Source: Streptomyces sp. NRRL F-525
GTDB lineage: Bacteria > Actinomycetota > Actinomycetes > Streptomycetales > Streptomycetaceae
Assembly: GCF_000716605.1 (NCBI RefSeq)
Contig: NZ_JNXE01000001.1
Coordinates: 310,001 to 374,000, forward strand
Direction of reading: 5' to 3'
DNA: 64,000 bases
The notes under the pieces were generated by a model. The model did no database searches. It worked only from the letters and a program-made list of their open reading frames with translations, and was not told the origin of the DNA. Position 1 is the stretch's first letter, and each line of letters begins with the position of its first letter. The position numbers and the translations under genes are program-made. This document shows, piece after piece, positions 35,200 to 43,692 of this stretch.

Positions 35200-36381
35200 T
35201 CAGCGGCTGATCAGCTGCTGGGCGTTGTTGTACATGATGTCGTCCTGGACGGACTCGTCGAGTTCCGCGAGGAGCTTGCGGTAGTCGGCCGGATTGGCGA
35301 TGCCCTCCGCGTGCGGGAAGTCCGAGCCCATCACGATCGACTCGTGGTACCCGAGGCGCTTGACCAGGCTCGGGATGTCGTCCTCCGGGTAGGGCACCAC
35401 ACGGATGTGCTTGCGGAACACCTGGCTGGGCCGCTCGCTCAACTGCCCGCCGATCCAGGGGCCGTTGCGGCCCATGCCGCGGCTCTTGTCCATGTGCCGG
35501 ACGAAGTGCGGCACCCACTCGGCGCCGAACTCGGAGACCAGGACGTTGATGTCGGGGAAGCGCTCGAAGAGGTTGTCGAAGATGAGCGCGGAGAGCGTCT
35601 CCTCGATCGGGCGCTGGCCGTAGGTGTTCATCCACTGCCACGCGGACATCCGGAAGTGGATCGGGCTCGCGTCGTGGCCCCAGGCGGGGGCGACGTTCGA
35701 GTTGTAGTAGAACTCGCTGATGTGGTAACAGACGCTGGCCTTGGCCTCGTTGACCAGTTTCCAGAACGGGTCGAAGTACGGGTCGCCCGGTGAGCGGCCG
35801 TACTGCGGCCCGGTCGGCAGCATGATGAACCGGGCGCCACGCTCCAGGACGTACTCCAGTTCCTTCACCGCGCTGTCCAGGTCGCGCAGCGACAGCAGCG
35901 CGGGGGAGTAGATGCGGTCCTGGTGGTTGAAGCCCCACACCTCGTTCATGTAGCGGTTGAACGAGTGGTAGTTGGCGTAGAGCGGCTCGACGCCCTGTAC
36001 GTACTCCTCGGCGACCAGTGCCCACCCGCCCGGGTAGATGATCGTCTGGTCGAGGCCCTGCTCGTCCATGACGCGCAGCCGGGCCTCGCGGTTCTGGTAC
36101 GACTCGTGCATCGGCTCGAACTGGTACGTCTCGTCGGGGTTGCCCGAGGCCATCGCCTTGAGCATCTCCTTGAGCGAGCCGGGCCGGTAGACCTGCCCGA
36201 ACTCCGGCTCCAGGCAGACCACGATCCGGTCCCCGGCGAGGATGACCTCGCGGCCGTCCGGGAGCGTCACCGGGGCCACTGCCTGGCCGAGGAACTCCTT
36301 CGGGAGGTAGCGGGTGAAGGAGTCCCGTTCCTCGTACATGTGCTGGTCGCAGTCGAAGATGCGCTTGCGCTGTTCGGCCAT
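35200..36381 (-). CDS. Amidohydrolase_2 family metal-dependent hydrolase
   Basis: 393-residue TIM-barrel amidohydrolase. The first metal site is in FDCDQH (Asp12, His14), the last Asp in MGSDFPHAEG. Relatives (ACMSD-like) decarboxylate or hydrolyse cyclic acids. ATG 36381 follows GGAGG. Monocistronic, head element almost identical to that of 24482. Possible ring-opening or decarboxylating role in the pathway; substrate unknown. Confidence 0.87.
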   Translation of the reverse strand: MAEQRKRIFDCDQHMYEERDSFTRYLPKEFLGQAVAPVTLPDGREVILAGDRIVVCLEPEFGQVYRPGSLKEMLKAMASGNPDETYQFEPMHESYQNREARLRVMDEQGLDQTIIYPGGWALVAEEYVQGVEPLYANYHSFNRYMNEVWGFNHQDRIYSPALLSLRDLDSAVKELEYVLERGARFIMLPTGPQYGRSPGDPYFDPFWKLVNEAKASVCYHISEFYYNSNVAPAWGHDASPIHFRMSAWQWMNTYGQRPIEETLSALIFDNLFERFPDINVLVSEFGAEWVPHFVRHMDKSRGMGRNGPWIGGQLSERPSQVFRKHIRVVPYPEDDIPSLVKRLGYHESIVMGSDFPHAEGIANPADYRKLLAELDESVQDDIMYNNAQQLISR

Positions 36382-36406
36382 GGCCGTCGCCTCCGGACCC
36401 CAGATC

Positions 36407-36446
36407 TATTCAGTACGCCTCCTATAATTATCTAACTGTTTCGGAG
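36407..36446. promoter_or_regulatory. Operator/promoter, near-identical to 25319
   Basis: TATTCAGT, seven bases, then CTATAATTATCTAACTG (36422-36438) and TTTCG. Same parts and spacing as at 25319. It lies 26-65 bp before the leftward start at 36381, and downstream of the GntR gene's end. Confidence 0.72.
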
Positions 36447-36517
36447 GCGCAAGGGGTGAGAGGGAAACGGCTCGGCGATGCTCGATCCGCGCGGTCGGCC
36501 GATGAGGATTCGCCTGG

Positions 36518-37318
36518 TCAGTCGATGAGTTCGAGGACCGTCTTGGGTCCGGCTCCGTTCACCACGTCGTCGGCGCCGCTGATGTGGCGCTGCCACAGCT
36601 TCTCCGCCTCGTCGGCCTTGCCGGACTCGATCAGCCCGACCAGGCGCACATGGGCCCGGTGCCCCTTGAGGGCCTGTGCCTTCTGGGTCGCCGCGTCGGT
36701 GGCGGCCGCGGTGTACGAGGCGTTGGCCCGGTCGATGATGTTGCGCAGCATGCCGCACAGGAGGATCAGCGTCTGGTTGCCGGTCAGCTCGACCAGCAGG
36801 GCGTGGAAGGTGTCCTGGGCCTCGACCAGGCTCAGCGGGTCGTCCAGCACGGCCTTCTCGGCCGCCACCGCGTCACGCAGTCGCTTGATGTCGTCCGCCG
36901 TGTGCTTGGCGGCCAACTGGCGTACGCAGGGCGGCTCGATGACGGCCGCGGCGCGGTAGACGTCGCCCAGGGTGGCGCCGCGGTACTCGAGGATCAGGCC
37001 GGCGAAGCGGGCCGCGACGTCGGAGTCCGGCGCGCTCACCCGGGCGCCGCCGTGCGCGCCGCGCCGCACCGTGATCAGCGACTCCGACTCCAGGACGCGG
37101 AACGCCTCGCGCAGCGTCGGCCGGGAGATGCCGAACTGCTCCATCAGCCCCGACTCCGGCGGCAGGGCGTCGCCCGGCTTCAGTTCGCCCCGCACGATCT
37201 GGCGACGCAACTCCGCGGCGACCAGTTCGGCGGTCTTGGGGACACGCACCTGGCGTCCGACGCGGCCACGCGCGGGGACGGGCACGGTTGGCGTTTCTGC
37301 GCGGGCTGCCTCGGCCAC
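36518..37318 (-). CDS. GntR-family regulator with FCD domain
   Basis: 266-residue FadR-type regulator and paralogue of 17544. Recognition part ISRPTLREAFRVLESESLI and wing RRGAHGGARV are nearly the same; the FCD domain differs more, which suggests a different effector. The GTG at 37318 has GGAGGAG six bases before it. An in-frame ATG at 37336 has no ribosome site and lies within the AT-rich operator; if used, the protein would be 272 residues. The operator at its own start points to autoregulation. Confidence 0.9.
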   Translation of the reverse strand: MAEAARAETPTVPVPARGRVGRQVRVPKTAELVAAELRRQIVRGELKPGDALPPESGLMEQFGISRPTLREAFRVLESESLITVRRGAHGGARVSAPDSDVAARFAGLILEYRGATLGDVYRAAAVIEPPCVRQLAAKHTADDIKRLRDAVAAEKAVLDDPLSLVEAQDTFHALLVELTGNQTLILLCGMLRNIIDRANASYTAAATDAATQKAQALKGHRAHVRLVGLIESGKADEAEKLWQRHISGADDVVNGAGPKTVLELID

Positions 37319-37333
37319 GGCGGGCTCCTCCGT

Positions 37334-37367
37334 CATATAGCAAAATGAATCGTCTTAGTGCATCGAG
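37334..37367. promoter_or_regulatory. AT-rich operator at the GntR gene start
   Basis: CATATAGCAAAATGAATCG followed by TCTTAGTGCATCGAG, directly before the regulator gene. ATATAG and GAATC match parts of the palindrome at 37435. Likely autoregulatory site. Confidence 0.52.
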
Positions 37368-37434
37368 GGTACCAGGTCAAGGGTTGGGTGATCTTCTCTC
37401 GGCGGGACCCGATCTGGTGCCCGGACCGTGGTTG

Positions 37435-37461
37435 GGTATATAGATGATTCATCTAGCTATA
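37435..37461. promoter_or_regulatory. Palindromic operator TAGATGA-T-TCATCTA
   Basis: Perfect 7-bp arms (37441-37447, 37449-37455) around one T, extended by GTATA on the left and GCTATA on the right. It lies 32-58 bp before the ATG of 37493, opposite the GntR gene. A strong dimer site. Confidence 0.65.
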
Positions 37462-37492
37462 AGGCCACCAACGGGCTCTGGGAGTGACCTCG

Positions 37493-38320
37493 ATGAACGA
37501 GCATGCGGCCCCGGTGATCCTGAGTGAGCTGACCGGCGACGGAGTCATGCTGCTCACCCTGAACCGGCCCGAGCGGCACAACGCCTGGACCCTGGAGATG
37601 GAGCTGCTCTACAACGAGCTGTTCGACCGCGCGGAGGCGGACCCGGCGGTACGGGCCGTCGTCCTCACCGGCGCGGGGCGCAGCTTCTGCCCGGGCATGG
37701 ACATGAGCGTGCTGGACGGCGCGTCCTCGGGTGCGCGCCCGTGGCCGACCGACCGGCTGCCGCCGCGCACCCGGCCCATGTCGTTCCCCAAGCCCCTGGT
37801 GGCGGCCGTCAACGGCGCCTGCGCCGGCATCGGCTTCAACCAGGCGCTGATGTGCGACGTACGGTTCGCCGTGCCGCACGCCAAGTTCGCCGCCGCGTTC
37901 AGCGCCCGCGGCCTGGTGGCCGAGGACGGCGTCTCGTGGCTCCTGCCCCGGATCATCGGCTACGGGAACGCGAGCGACCTGCTGCTGTCCTCGCGCCGCG
38001 TCACTGGCACGGAGGCCGAGGCGATGGGCCTGGTCAACCGTCTCGTCGAGCCGGAGGAGCTGCTCCCGGCGGCCCTCGCCTACGCCACGGAACTCGCCCG
38101 CTCGGCCAGCCCGTACGCGATGTCCCTCATCAAACGGCAGCTCGCCGACGATCAGGCGAGAAGCTTCACCGAGAGCCGCGACACCGCCGCCGCGCTGCTG
38201 GCCACGGCGAAACGCGCCCCCGACTACCGCGAGGGCGTGCGCAGCTTCATCGAACGCCGACAGCCGGAGTTCGCCGGGCTGGGCGAGAACGTGCCGGAGC
38301 CGGCGGAGGCCTCGTCGTGA
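37493..38320 (+). CDS. Enoyl-CoA hydratase/isomerase family protein
   Basis: 275-residue crotonase-fold protein, paralogue of 30854. SFCPGMDMS oxyanion hole, CAGIGFNQALMCD (Gln at first Glu place) and SARGLVAEDGVSWLLPRIIG with an acidic pair. ATG 37493 is eight bases after GGGAG; GTG 37484 would overlap the ribosome site. Followed by a DUF2889 gene through a GTGA overlap. Confidence 0.87.
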   Translation: MNEHAAPVILSELTGDGVMLLTLNRPERHNAWTLEMELLYNELFDRAEADPAVRAVVLTGAGRSFCPGMDMSVLDGASSGARPWPTDRLPPRTRPMSFPKPLVAAVNGACAGIGFNQALMCDVRFAVPHAKFAAAFSARGLVAEDGVSWLLPRIIGYGNASDLLLSSRRVTGTEAEAMGLVNRLVEPEELLPAALAYATELARSASPYAMSLIKRQLADDQARSFTESRDTAAALLATAKRAPDYREGVRSFIERRQPEFAGLGENVPEPAEASS

Positions 38321-38898
38321 GCCGCGCCGAACTCCCGCTGCACCGCCGCACCATCACCGTCACCGCCCATCAGGAGCCCGGCGGCGAGGAGATCTCGGTC
38401 GAGGCGGAGCTGCGGGACGACCGGCCGTGGGCCGAGCCGGCGGTCGCCGACATCCACCGGATGGTGCTGGCGGTGCGGGTCCGCCTCGCCGACATGACCA
38501 TCGTGGCCGCCGACGCGGACATGCTGACGTTTCCGCACGCCGAGTGCCCGTTCATCACCCCGGTCTTCGACAGCCTGGTCGGCCTCGGCGTCACCGCCGG
38601 GTACAACCGGGCGATCCAGGAGCGGTTCCGCGGTGTCCTGGGCTGCTCCCACCTCCACGAACTGGCCCGGGTGCTCGGCCCCGCCGTGGTGCAGGCGGCC
38701 ATGTCGGCCAACGCGCGCCGCCGAGACGCGGGCGAACCCGCGAACGGCCCGCGCGCCACGGCCGGGGTGCTGAACAGCTGCCACATCTGGGCCCCGGACG
38801 GCGTGGGCCTGCGCAAGCTCGACGCGGGCTGGCGCCCCGGGACCGGCCCCCGCCCGGTTCCCGGACTCGACGCCTTCGAGCGGCCTACGGGTTCGTGA
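38317..38898 (+). CDS. DUF2889 protein
   Basis: 193-residue protein with the DUF2889 pattern: HRRTITVTAHQEP, LADMTIVAADADM, and GCSHLHELARVLGPAVVQAA near residue 110-125. Function of the family is unknown, but members are often found in CoA-catabolic clusters. Coupled to the crotonase-like gene at 37493 by a GTGA overlap; 14 bp tail overlap with the convergent dehydrogenase gene. May be a specific enzyme or binding protein of this pathway. Confidence 0.78.
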   Translation: MSRAELPLHRRTITVTAHQEPGGEEISVEAELRDDRPWAEPAVADIHRMVLAVRVRLADMTIVAADADMLTFPHAECPFITPVFDSLVGLGVTAGYNRAIQERFRGVLGCSHLHELARVLGPAVVQAAMSANARRRDAGEPANGPRATAGVLNSCHIWAPDGVGLRKLDAGWRPGTGPRPVPGLDAFERPTGS

Positions 38899-40111
38899 GC
38901 CTCGGCTCGCGCGGCAGCCCCAGCACCTTCTCCGCGAGGATGTTCCGCTGTACCTGCGAGGTGCCCGCGTAGATCGTGCCGGAGCGGGCGATCAGGTACG
39001 TCGTCGACCAGGACGCCGAGGAGTTCGCGGCGCCGGGGTCGTCCGTGCGGTAGGTGCGCAACGGCGGTCGTCCGACCGGGACTTGGGCGTGCAGGCCCAT
39101 GATGTCCATCGCCAGATCGGTGACCTTCGTGTGGTACTCGCTCCAGTACAGCTTGGCGATGGACGACTCGGGGCCGGGCTCCGTGCCCTTGAGCCAGCCG
39201 GTGAGGATCCGGTAGCCGAGATAGCGCATGATCTCGACCTTGGACCAGCACCAGGCGATCCGCTGCCGGACGACCGGATCCTGGTCCTTGCCGTAGAGGC
39301 GGGCCAGTTCCACGAGGCGTTCCACCTCGGCCCGGAACAGGATCGGGTTGGTGGCCGCCTCCTCCCCGCGCTCCACGCCCAACAGGCTCTGGGCGACGGT
39401 CCAGCCGTTGTCGACGCCGCCCACGACCAGGTCGGCGCGGGTGCGGGCGCCGTTGAAGAAGACCTCGTTGAAGTGGAGTTGGCCGCTCATCATGCGGAAC
39501 GGCCGTACCTCGACGCCGGGTTGGTCCAGCGGGACGAGGAGGAAGGAGATGCCGCGGTGCTTGGGGGCGGTGCGGTCCGTGCGGGCCAGGACGAAGATCC
39601 AGTCGCTGTGGTGGGCGCCGGACGTCCACACCTTCTGGCCGTCGATCACCCACTCGTCGCCGTCGCGGACGGCGCGCGTCGTCAGCGAGGCCAGGTCCGA
39701 GCCCGCGTCGGGCTCCGAGTAGCCCTGGCACCAGGTGTCCTCGCCGCTGAGGATGCGCGGCAGGAAGTGGACGCGCTGCTCGTCCGTGCCCCAGCGCAGC
39801 AGCGTGTTCGCCAGCATCTTGACGCCGAAGGTGTCCTGCGGCAGCCCGAACGGCACGCCGGCCAGGGCCAGTTCCTCCATCAGGACCACCTGGTGGAGTT
39901 TGGACAGGCCCCGGCCGCCGTACTGCTCGGGCCAGGTGAGGGAGAGGTAGCGGTGCTCGGCGAGCCGGCGCCGCCAGTCCCGGGCGAAGGACCAGGCGGC
40001 CTCCTCGTCGAGGGCGCCGATGCCCTTCCAGTCCGGCGGCAGCGCCTCGGCGAGGAACCCCTTGACCTCGGTGCGGAACGTCTCGGTCTCCGCGGGATAG
40101 CTGATGTCCAC
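38885..40111 (-). CDS. Acyl-CoA dehydrogenase, large heteromeric subunit
   Basis: 408-residue large-type subunit. [13 protein letters not shown] and [11 protein letters not shown] in the FAD domain, [10 protein letters not shown] (no Glu) and C-terminal LGLPRE. No small subunit is adjacent; 19320 is the only unpaired small subunit. GTG 40111 follows GAGGAG. Monocistronic, divergent from the 40237 operon. Confidence 0.89.
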   Translation of the reverse strand: MDISYPAETETFRTEVKGFLAEALPPDWKGIGALDEEAAWSFARDWRRRLAEHRYLSLTWPEQYGGRGLSKLHQVVLMEELALAGVPFGLPQDTFGVKMLANTLLRWGTDEQRVHFLPRILSGEDTWCQGYSEPDAGSDLASLTTRAVRDGDEWVIDGQKVWTSGAHHSDWIFVLARTDRTAPKHRGISFLLVPLDQPGVEVRPFRMMSGQLHFNEVFFNGARTRADLVVGGVDNGWTVAQSLLGVERGEEAATNPILFRAEVERLVELARLYGKDQDPVVRQRIAWCWSKVEIMRYLGYRILTGWLKGTEPGPESSIAKLYWSEYHTKVTDLAMDIMGLHAQVPVGRPPLRTYRTDDPGAANSSASWSTTYLIARSGTIYAGTSQVQRNILAEKVLGLPREPRLTNP

Positions 40112-40155
40112 CCGTGTGCTCTCCTCGCCCGGCCTCGCTCGCCCCAGCCGATCGC

Positions 40156-40194
40156 TGTATTGATTGTTTCAGCATAATAGGTTATCTATTTAGA
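40156..40194. promoter_or_regulatory. AT-rich operator between 38885 and 40237
   Basis: TGTATTGATTGTTTCAGCAT followed by AATAGGTTATCTATTTAG. ATAGGTTAnCTATTT matches the core at 14320-14333 (ATAGGTTAGCTATTT) with one change. Strong sign of a shared regulator. Confidence 0.65.
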
Positions 40195-40236
40195 AGGAAT
40201 AGAGCGGCACGGCGTCGAGCCGGAGGGCGGGCTGAC

Positions 40237-40983
40237 ATGGGGCTTCTGGACGGCCGCAACGCGGTGATCACCGGCGGTGCGCAGGGCATCGGCTTCGAGA
40301 TCGCCGGTGTGCTCGGTGCGGCGGGCGCGTCCGTCGTCCTCGGCGACATCAACGAGGACGCCGCGGCGGAAGCCGCCGAACGCCTCGCCAAGAACGGGGT
40401 GGCCGCCACCTCGCTGCGCTGCGACGTCACCGACGAGGACGAGGTCGCCGCCCTGGTCGCCCACTGCGCCGACACCTTCGGACTGGTCGGCGTCATGGTC
40501 AACAACGCCGGGATCACCCGGGACGCGACCCTGCGCAAGATGGCCGTGGCCGACTTCCGCGCGGTCGTCGACGTCCATCTGACCGGTGCCTGGAACGGCA
40601 CCCGGTTCGCCGCCGAGGCGATGCGCGCGCACGGACACGGCGGCAGCATCGTCAACATCTCCTCCATCGCCGGCAAGGTCGGCAACTTCGGCCAGACCAA
40701 CTACAGCGCCGCCAAGGCCGGACTGATCGGCCTCACCAAGGCCTCCGCCAAGGAACTCGCGAAGGCGGGCATCCGCGTCAACGCCGTACAGCCCGGCCTG
40801 ATCCGCACCGCCATGACCGAGGCGATGCCCCCGGCCGCCTGGGACGCGAAGCTCGCCGAGATCCCCCTGGCCCGCGCGGGCGAGCCCGCCGAGGTCGCCC
40901 AGGCCGTCCTCTTCCTCGCCTCCGACATGGCGAGCTACATCACCGGAGCCGTTCTCGAGGTGACCGGCGGCCGGTACATGTGA
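40237..40983 (+). CDS. SDR dehydrogenase, FabG-like
   Basis: 248-residue SDR with [12 protein letters not shown], and NISSIAG...NYSAAKAG catalytic Ser-Tyr-Lys. Likely 3-hydroxyacyl-CoA dehydrogenase. ATG 40237 follows GGAGGGCGGG. First gene of a five-gene operon with two thiolases and the HMG-CoA-synthase-like protein, so it should deliver the 3-ketoacyl-CoA to them. Confidence 0.88.
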   Translation: MGLLDGRNAVITGGAQGIGFEIAGVLGAAGASVVLGDINEDAAAEAAERLAKNGVAATSLRCDVTDEDEVAALVAHCADTFGLVGVMVNNAGITRDATLRKMAVADFRAVVDVHLTGAWNGTRFAAEAMRAHGHGGSIVNISSIAGKVGNFGQTNYSAAKAGLIGLTKASAKELAKAGIRVNAVQPGLIRTAMTEAMPPAAWDAKLAEIPLARAGEPAEVAQAVLFLASDMASYITGAVLEVTGGRYM

Positions 40984-41005
40984 CCCCTCGTGAAAGGCAT
41001 GGCTG

Positions 41006-42253
41006 ATGTCCGCCCTCCTGCGTGACGCGGTGATCTGCGAACCCGTGCGTACCCCCGTCGGCGGCTACGGAGGCGTCTTCCGCGACGTACCGGCGACCGA
41101 GCTGGCCGCCGCCGTCGTACGCGCCGTACTGGACCGCACCGGCATCCCGCCCGCCGCCGTCGACGACGTGCTGCTGGGCCAGTGCTACCCCAACGGCGAG
41201 GCCCCGGCCATCGGCCGCGTGGCCGCCCTGGACGCCGGTCTGCCGGTGGAGGTGCCAGGGTTGCAGATCGACCGCCGCTGCGGCTCCGGACTGCAGGCGA
41301 TCATCACGGCGGCGATGCAGGTGCAGACCGGCGCGAGCGACCTCGTGCTGGCCGGCGGCGTCGAGTCGATGAGCCAGGCGGAGTTCTACACCACCGGCGT
41401 CCGCTTCGGTGTGCGCGGCGCGGGCACCACCCTGCACGACCGGCTGGCCCGCGGTCGGGTCACCTCCGGAGGCGTCAACCACCCTGTTCCGGGCGGCATG
41501 TTGGAGACCGCCGAGAACCTGCGGCGCGAGTACGACATCCCCCGCGAGGAGCAGGACCGACTCGCCCTGCGCTCCCACGAGAAGGCGGTCGCCGCCCAGC
41601 ACGAGGGCCGCTTCACCGACGAGATCGTGCCGGTCACCGTGCGGACCAGGAAGGGCGAGACGGTCGTCGGCACCGACGAACACCCGCGCCCCGACTCGAC
41701 GTTGGAGAAACTCGCGAGCCTGCGCCCCGTACTGGGACGGCAGGACGCGGAGGCGACCGTGACCGCCGGGAACGCCAGCGGACAGAACGACGGCGCGGCC
41801 CTCTGCGTCGTCACCCACCCCGAGCGCGCCGCCGAACTCGGCCTGCGCCCCCTCGCCCGCCTGGTCTCCTGGGCCGTCGTGGGCGTGCCCCCGGAGACGA
41901 TGGGCATCGGCCCGGTACCCGCCACGGCCAAGGCACTTGACCGCGCGGGACTCAAGCTCGCCGACATCGACCTGATCGAACTCAACGAGGCCTTCGCCGC
42001 CCAGGTGCTCGCCTGCACCCGCGAATGGGCCCTGAGCGAGGCCGACTTCGAGCGGTTCAACGTCAACGGCTCCGGCATCTCGCTGGGCCACCCCGTCGGC
42101 GCCACAGGCGGCCGCATCCTCGCCACCCTGCTGCGCGAACTCGACCGCCGCCAGGCCCGGTTCGGCCTGGAGACCATGTGCCTCGGCGGCGGCCAGGGCC
42201 TGGCCGCGGTCTTCGAACGGACGCCCGCAATCGACGCCAATGGAGGACGCTGA
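41006..42253 (+). CDS. Acetyl-CoA C-acyltransferase (thiolase)
   Basis: 415-residue true thiolase, releasing acetyl- or propionyl-CoA from 3-ketoacyl-CoA. Complete catalytic set: Cys92 in RRCGSG, His in SLGHPVGATG and second Cys in MCLGGGQG. NEAFAAQ is also present. It resembles FadA-type thiolases of side-chain degradation. The stop overlaps the next start (TGATG). It is the only fully conserved thiolase of the four. Confidence 0.93.
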   Translation: MSALLRDAVICEPVRTPVGGYGGVFRDVPATELAAAVVRAVLDRTGIPPAAVDDVLLGQCYPNGEAPAIGRVAALDAGLPVEVPGLQIDRRCGSGLQAIITAAMQVQTGASDLVLAGGVESMSQAEFYTTGVRFGVRGAGTTLHDRLARGRVTSGGVNHPVPGGMLETAENLRREYDIPREEQDRLALRSHEKAVAAQHEGRFTDEIVPVTVRTRKGETVVGTDEHPRPDSTLEKLASLRPVLGRQDAEATVTAGNASGQNDGAALCVVTHPERAAELGLRPLARLVSWAVVGVPPETMGIGPVPATAKALDRAGLKLADIDLIELNEAFAAQVLACTREWALSEADFERFNVNGSGISLGHPVGATGGRILATLLRELDRRQARFGLETMCLGGGQGLAAVFERTPAIDANGGR

Positions 42254-43692
42254 TGGCCGGACTGATCGCATACGGCGCCTACGTGCCGTACCACCGCCTC
42301 GCCCGCGCCGACATCGCGGCCACCCTCGGGACGACCCCGTCCCGGGGCACGCGCGCGGTCGCGGGCTACGACGAGGACACCACCTCGATGGCCGTCGAGG
42401 CGGCCCGGTCCGCCCTGGCCAGGGACGGGCTGCGGACCCGCGTCGGCCAGCTCTTCCTCGCCACCGCCGCGCCCGCCTACCTCGACAAGACCAACGCGAC
42501 CGCCGTCCATGCCGCGCTCGGCCTCGACCCGCACGTCCTCGCCGTCGACATGGCGGGCTCGGTCCGCTCCGGCCTCGGCGCCCTGGTCACCGCGGCCCGC
42601 TCCCCGGTACCGACGCTCGCGGTCCTGTCCGACCTGCGCACCGGTCTGCCCGGCGGCGCCGAGGAGAGCACGGGCGGCGACGGCGCGGCGGCCTTCGCCT
42701 TCGGCGGCCACCGCAACGGTGCCCCCGTGCTCGCGGAGCTGCTCGCCCACGACACGGTCAGCGACGAGATCCTCGACCGCTGGCGGCTGCCCGGTGCGCC
42801 CGCCTCCCGCGTCTGGGAGGAGCGCTTCGCCGAGGAGATCTACGTGTCCCTCGCGGACAAGGCGCTCACCGCCGCCCTCGACCAGGCGGGCCTGGACCGG
42901 GGCGCCATCGACCACCTCGTCGTCTCCGGCCTGCACGCGCGCGCGTGCGCGACGGTGCGTCGTACCTCAGGCGTACGGCCCGAGGCGGCGACCGCGGACC
43001 TCACCGCGGAGATCGGCAACGCCGGCACCGCCCAGCCCGGCCTGCTCCTCGCCGACGTCCTCGACCGGGCCGAACCCGGCCGGATCATCGCGCTCGTCGT
43101 CCTCGGCGACGGCGCCGGAGTCCTGCTCCTGCGCACCACCGACGCCCTCCCCGCCCACCGCGCCGCCCGCCCGGTCGCCGCGCAGATCGCCGCGGGCGGT
43201 GCCCCCATGCCGTACGCGACCTACCTCTCCTGGCGCGGTCTCCTCGACCGCGAACCGCCCCGGCGCCCGGACCCCGAGCCGCCCTACGCCCCGCCCGCGC
43301 ACCGCCGCAACAGCTGGAAGTACGGCTTCGTCGCCTCCCGTTGCGAGAAGTGCGGGACCCGGCATCTGCCGCCGGACCGGGTGTGCGTCTCCTGCCGGAG
43401 CGTCGACGCCATGACCGACGAGCCGATGGAACAGGTGCGGGGCACGGTCGCCACGTTCACCGTGGACCGGCTGGCCCACACACCGAGCCCTCCGATGCTC
43501 GTCGTGGTCGTCGACTACGACGGCGGTGGCCGCTTCCGCTGCCAGCTCACCGACGCCACCGAGGCCGAGGCCGTCATCGGCGCCCGGGTCGAGATGACCT
43601 TCCGGCGCACGGTCACCGCCGCCGGCGTCCACAACTACTTCTGGAAGGCCCGGCCGGTACGCACCGGCGAGACCGAGGGGACAGGCGCATGA
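42253..43692 (+). CDS. HMG-CoA-synthase-like domain fused to DUF35
   Basis: 479 residues. Residues 1-340 have the HMG-CoA synthase/ketosynthase III fold (LIAYGAYVPYHRL opening, ESTGGDGAAAFAF, LGDGAGVLLL), but the nucleophile Cys place reads AGSVRSG without Cys. Residues about 355-470 are a DUF35 module with CEKCG and CVSC zinc cysteines and an OB fold. Followed by a thiolase through an ATGA overlap. In archaea, thiolase, DUF35 and HMG-CoA synthase form one complex that passes the intermediate; this fusion suggests a similar complex in a catabolic setting. Confidence 0.85.
   Translation: MAGLIAYGAYVPYHRLARADIAATLGTTPSRGTRAVAGYDEDTTSMAVEAARSALARDGLRTRVGQLFLATAAPAYLDKTNATAVHAALGLDPHVLAVDMAGSVRSGLGALVTAARSPVPTLAVLSDLRTGLPGGAEESTGGDGAAAFAFGGHRNGAPVLAELLAHDTVSDEILDRWRLPGAPASRVWEERFAEEIYVSLADKALTAALDQAGLDRGAIDHLVVSGLHARACATVRRTSGVRPEAATADLTAEIGNAGTAQPGLLLADVLDRAEPGRIIALVVLGDGAGVLLLRTTDALPAHRAARPVAAQIAAGGAPMPYATYLSWRGLLDREPPRRPDPEPPYAPPAHRRNSWKYGFVASRCEKCGTRHLPPDRVCVSCRSVDAMTDEPMEQVRGTVATFTVDRLAHTPSPPMLVVVVDYDGGGRFRCQLTDATEAEAVIGARVEMTFRRTVTAAGVHNYFWKARPVRTGETEGTGA

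Noticed and set aside
36518..37318. GntR proteins as regulators of a sugar system
   Set aside because: The FCD domain and the operator pattern at CoA genes point to acyl-CoA or acid effectors; no sugar genes lie near.
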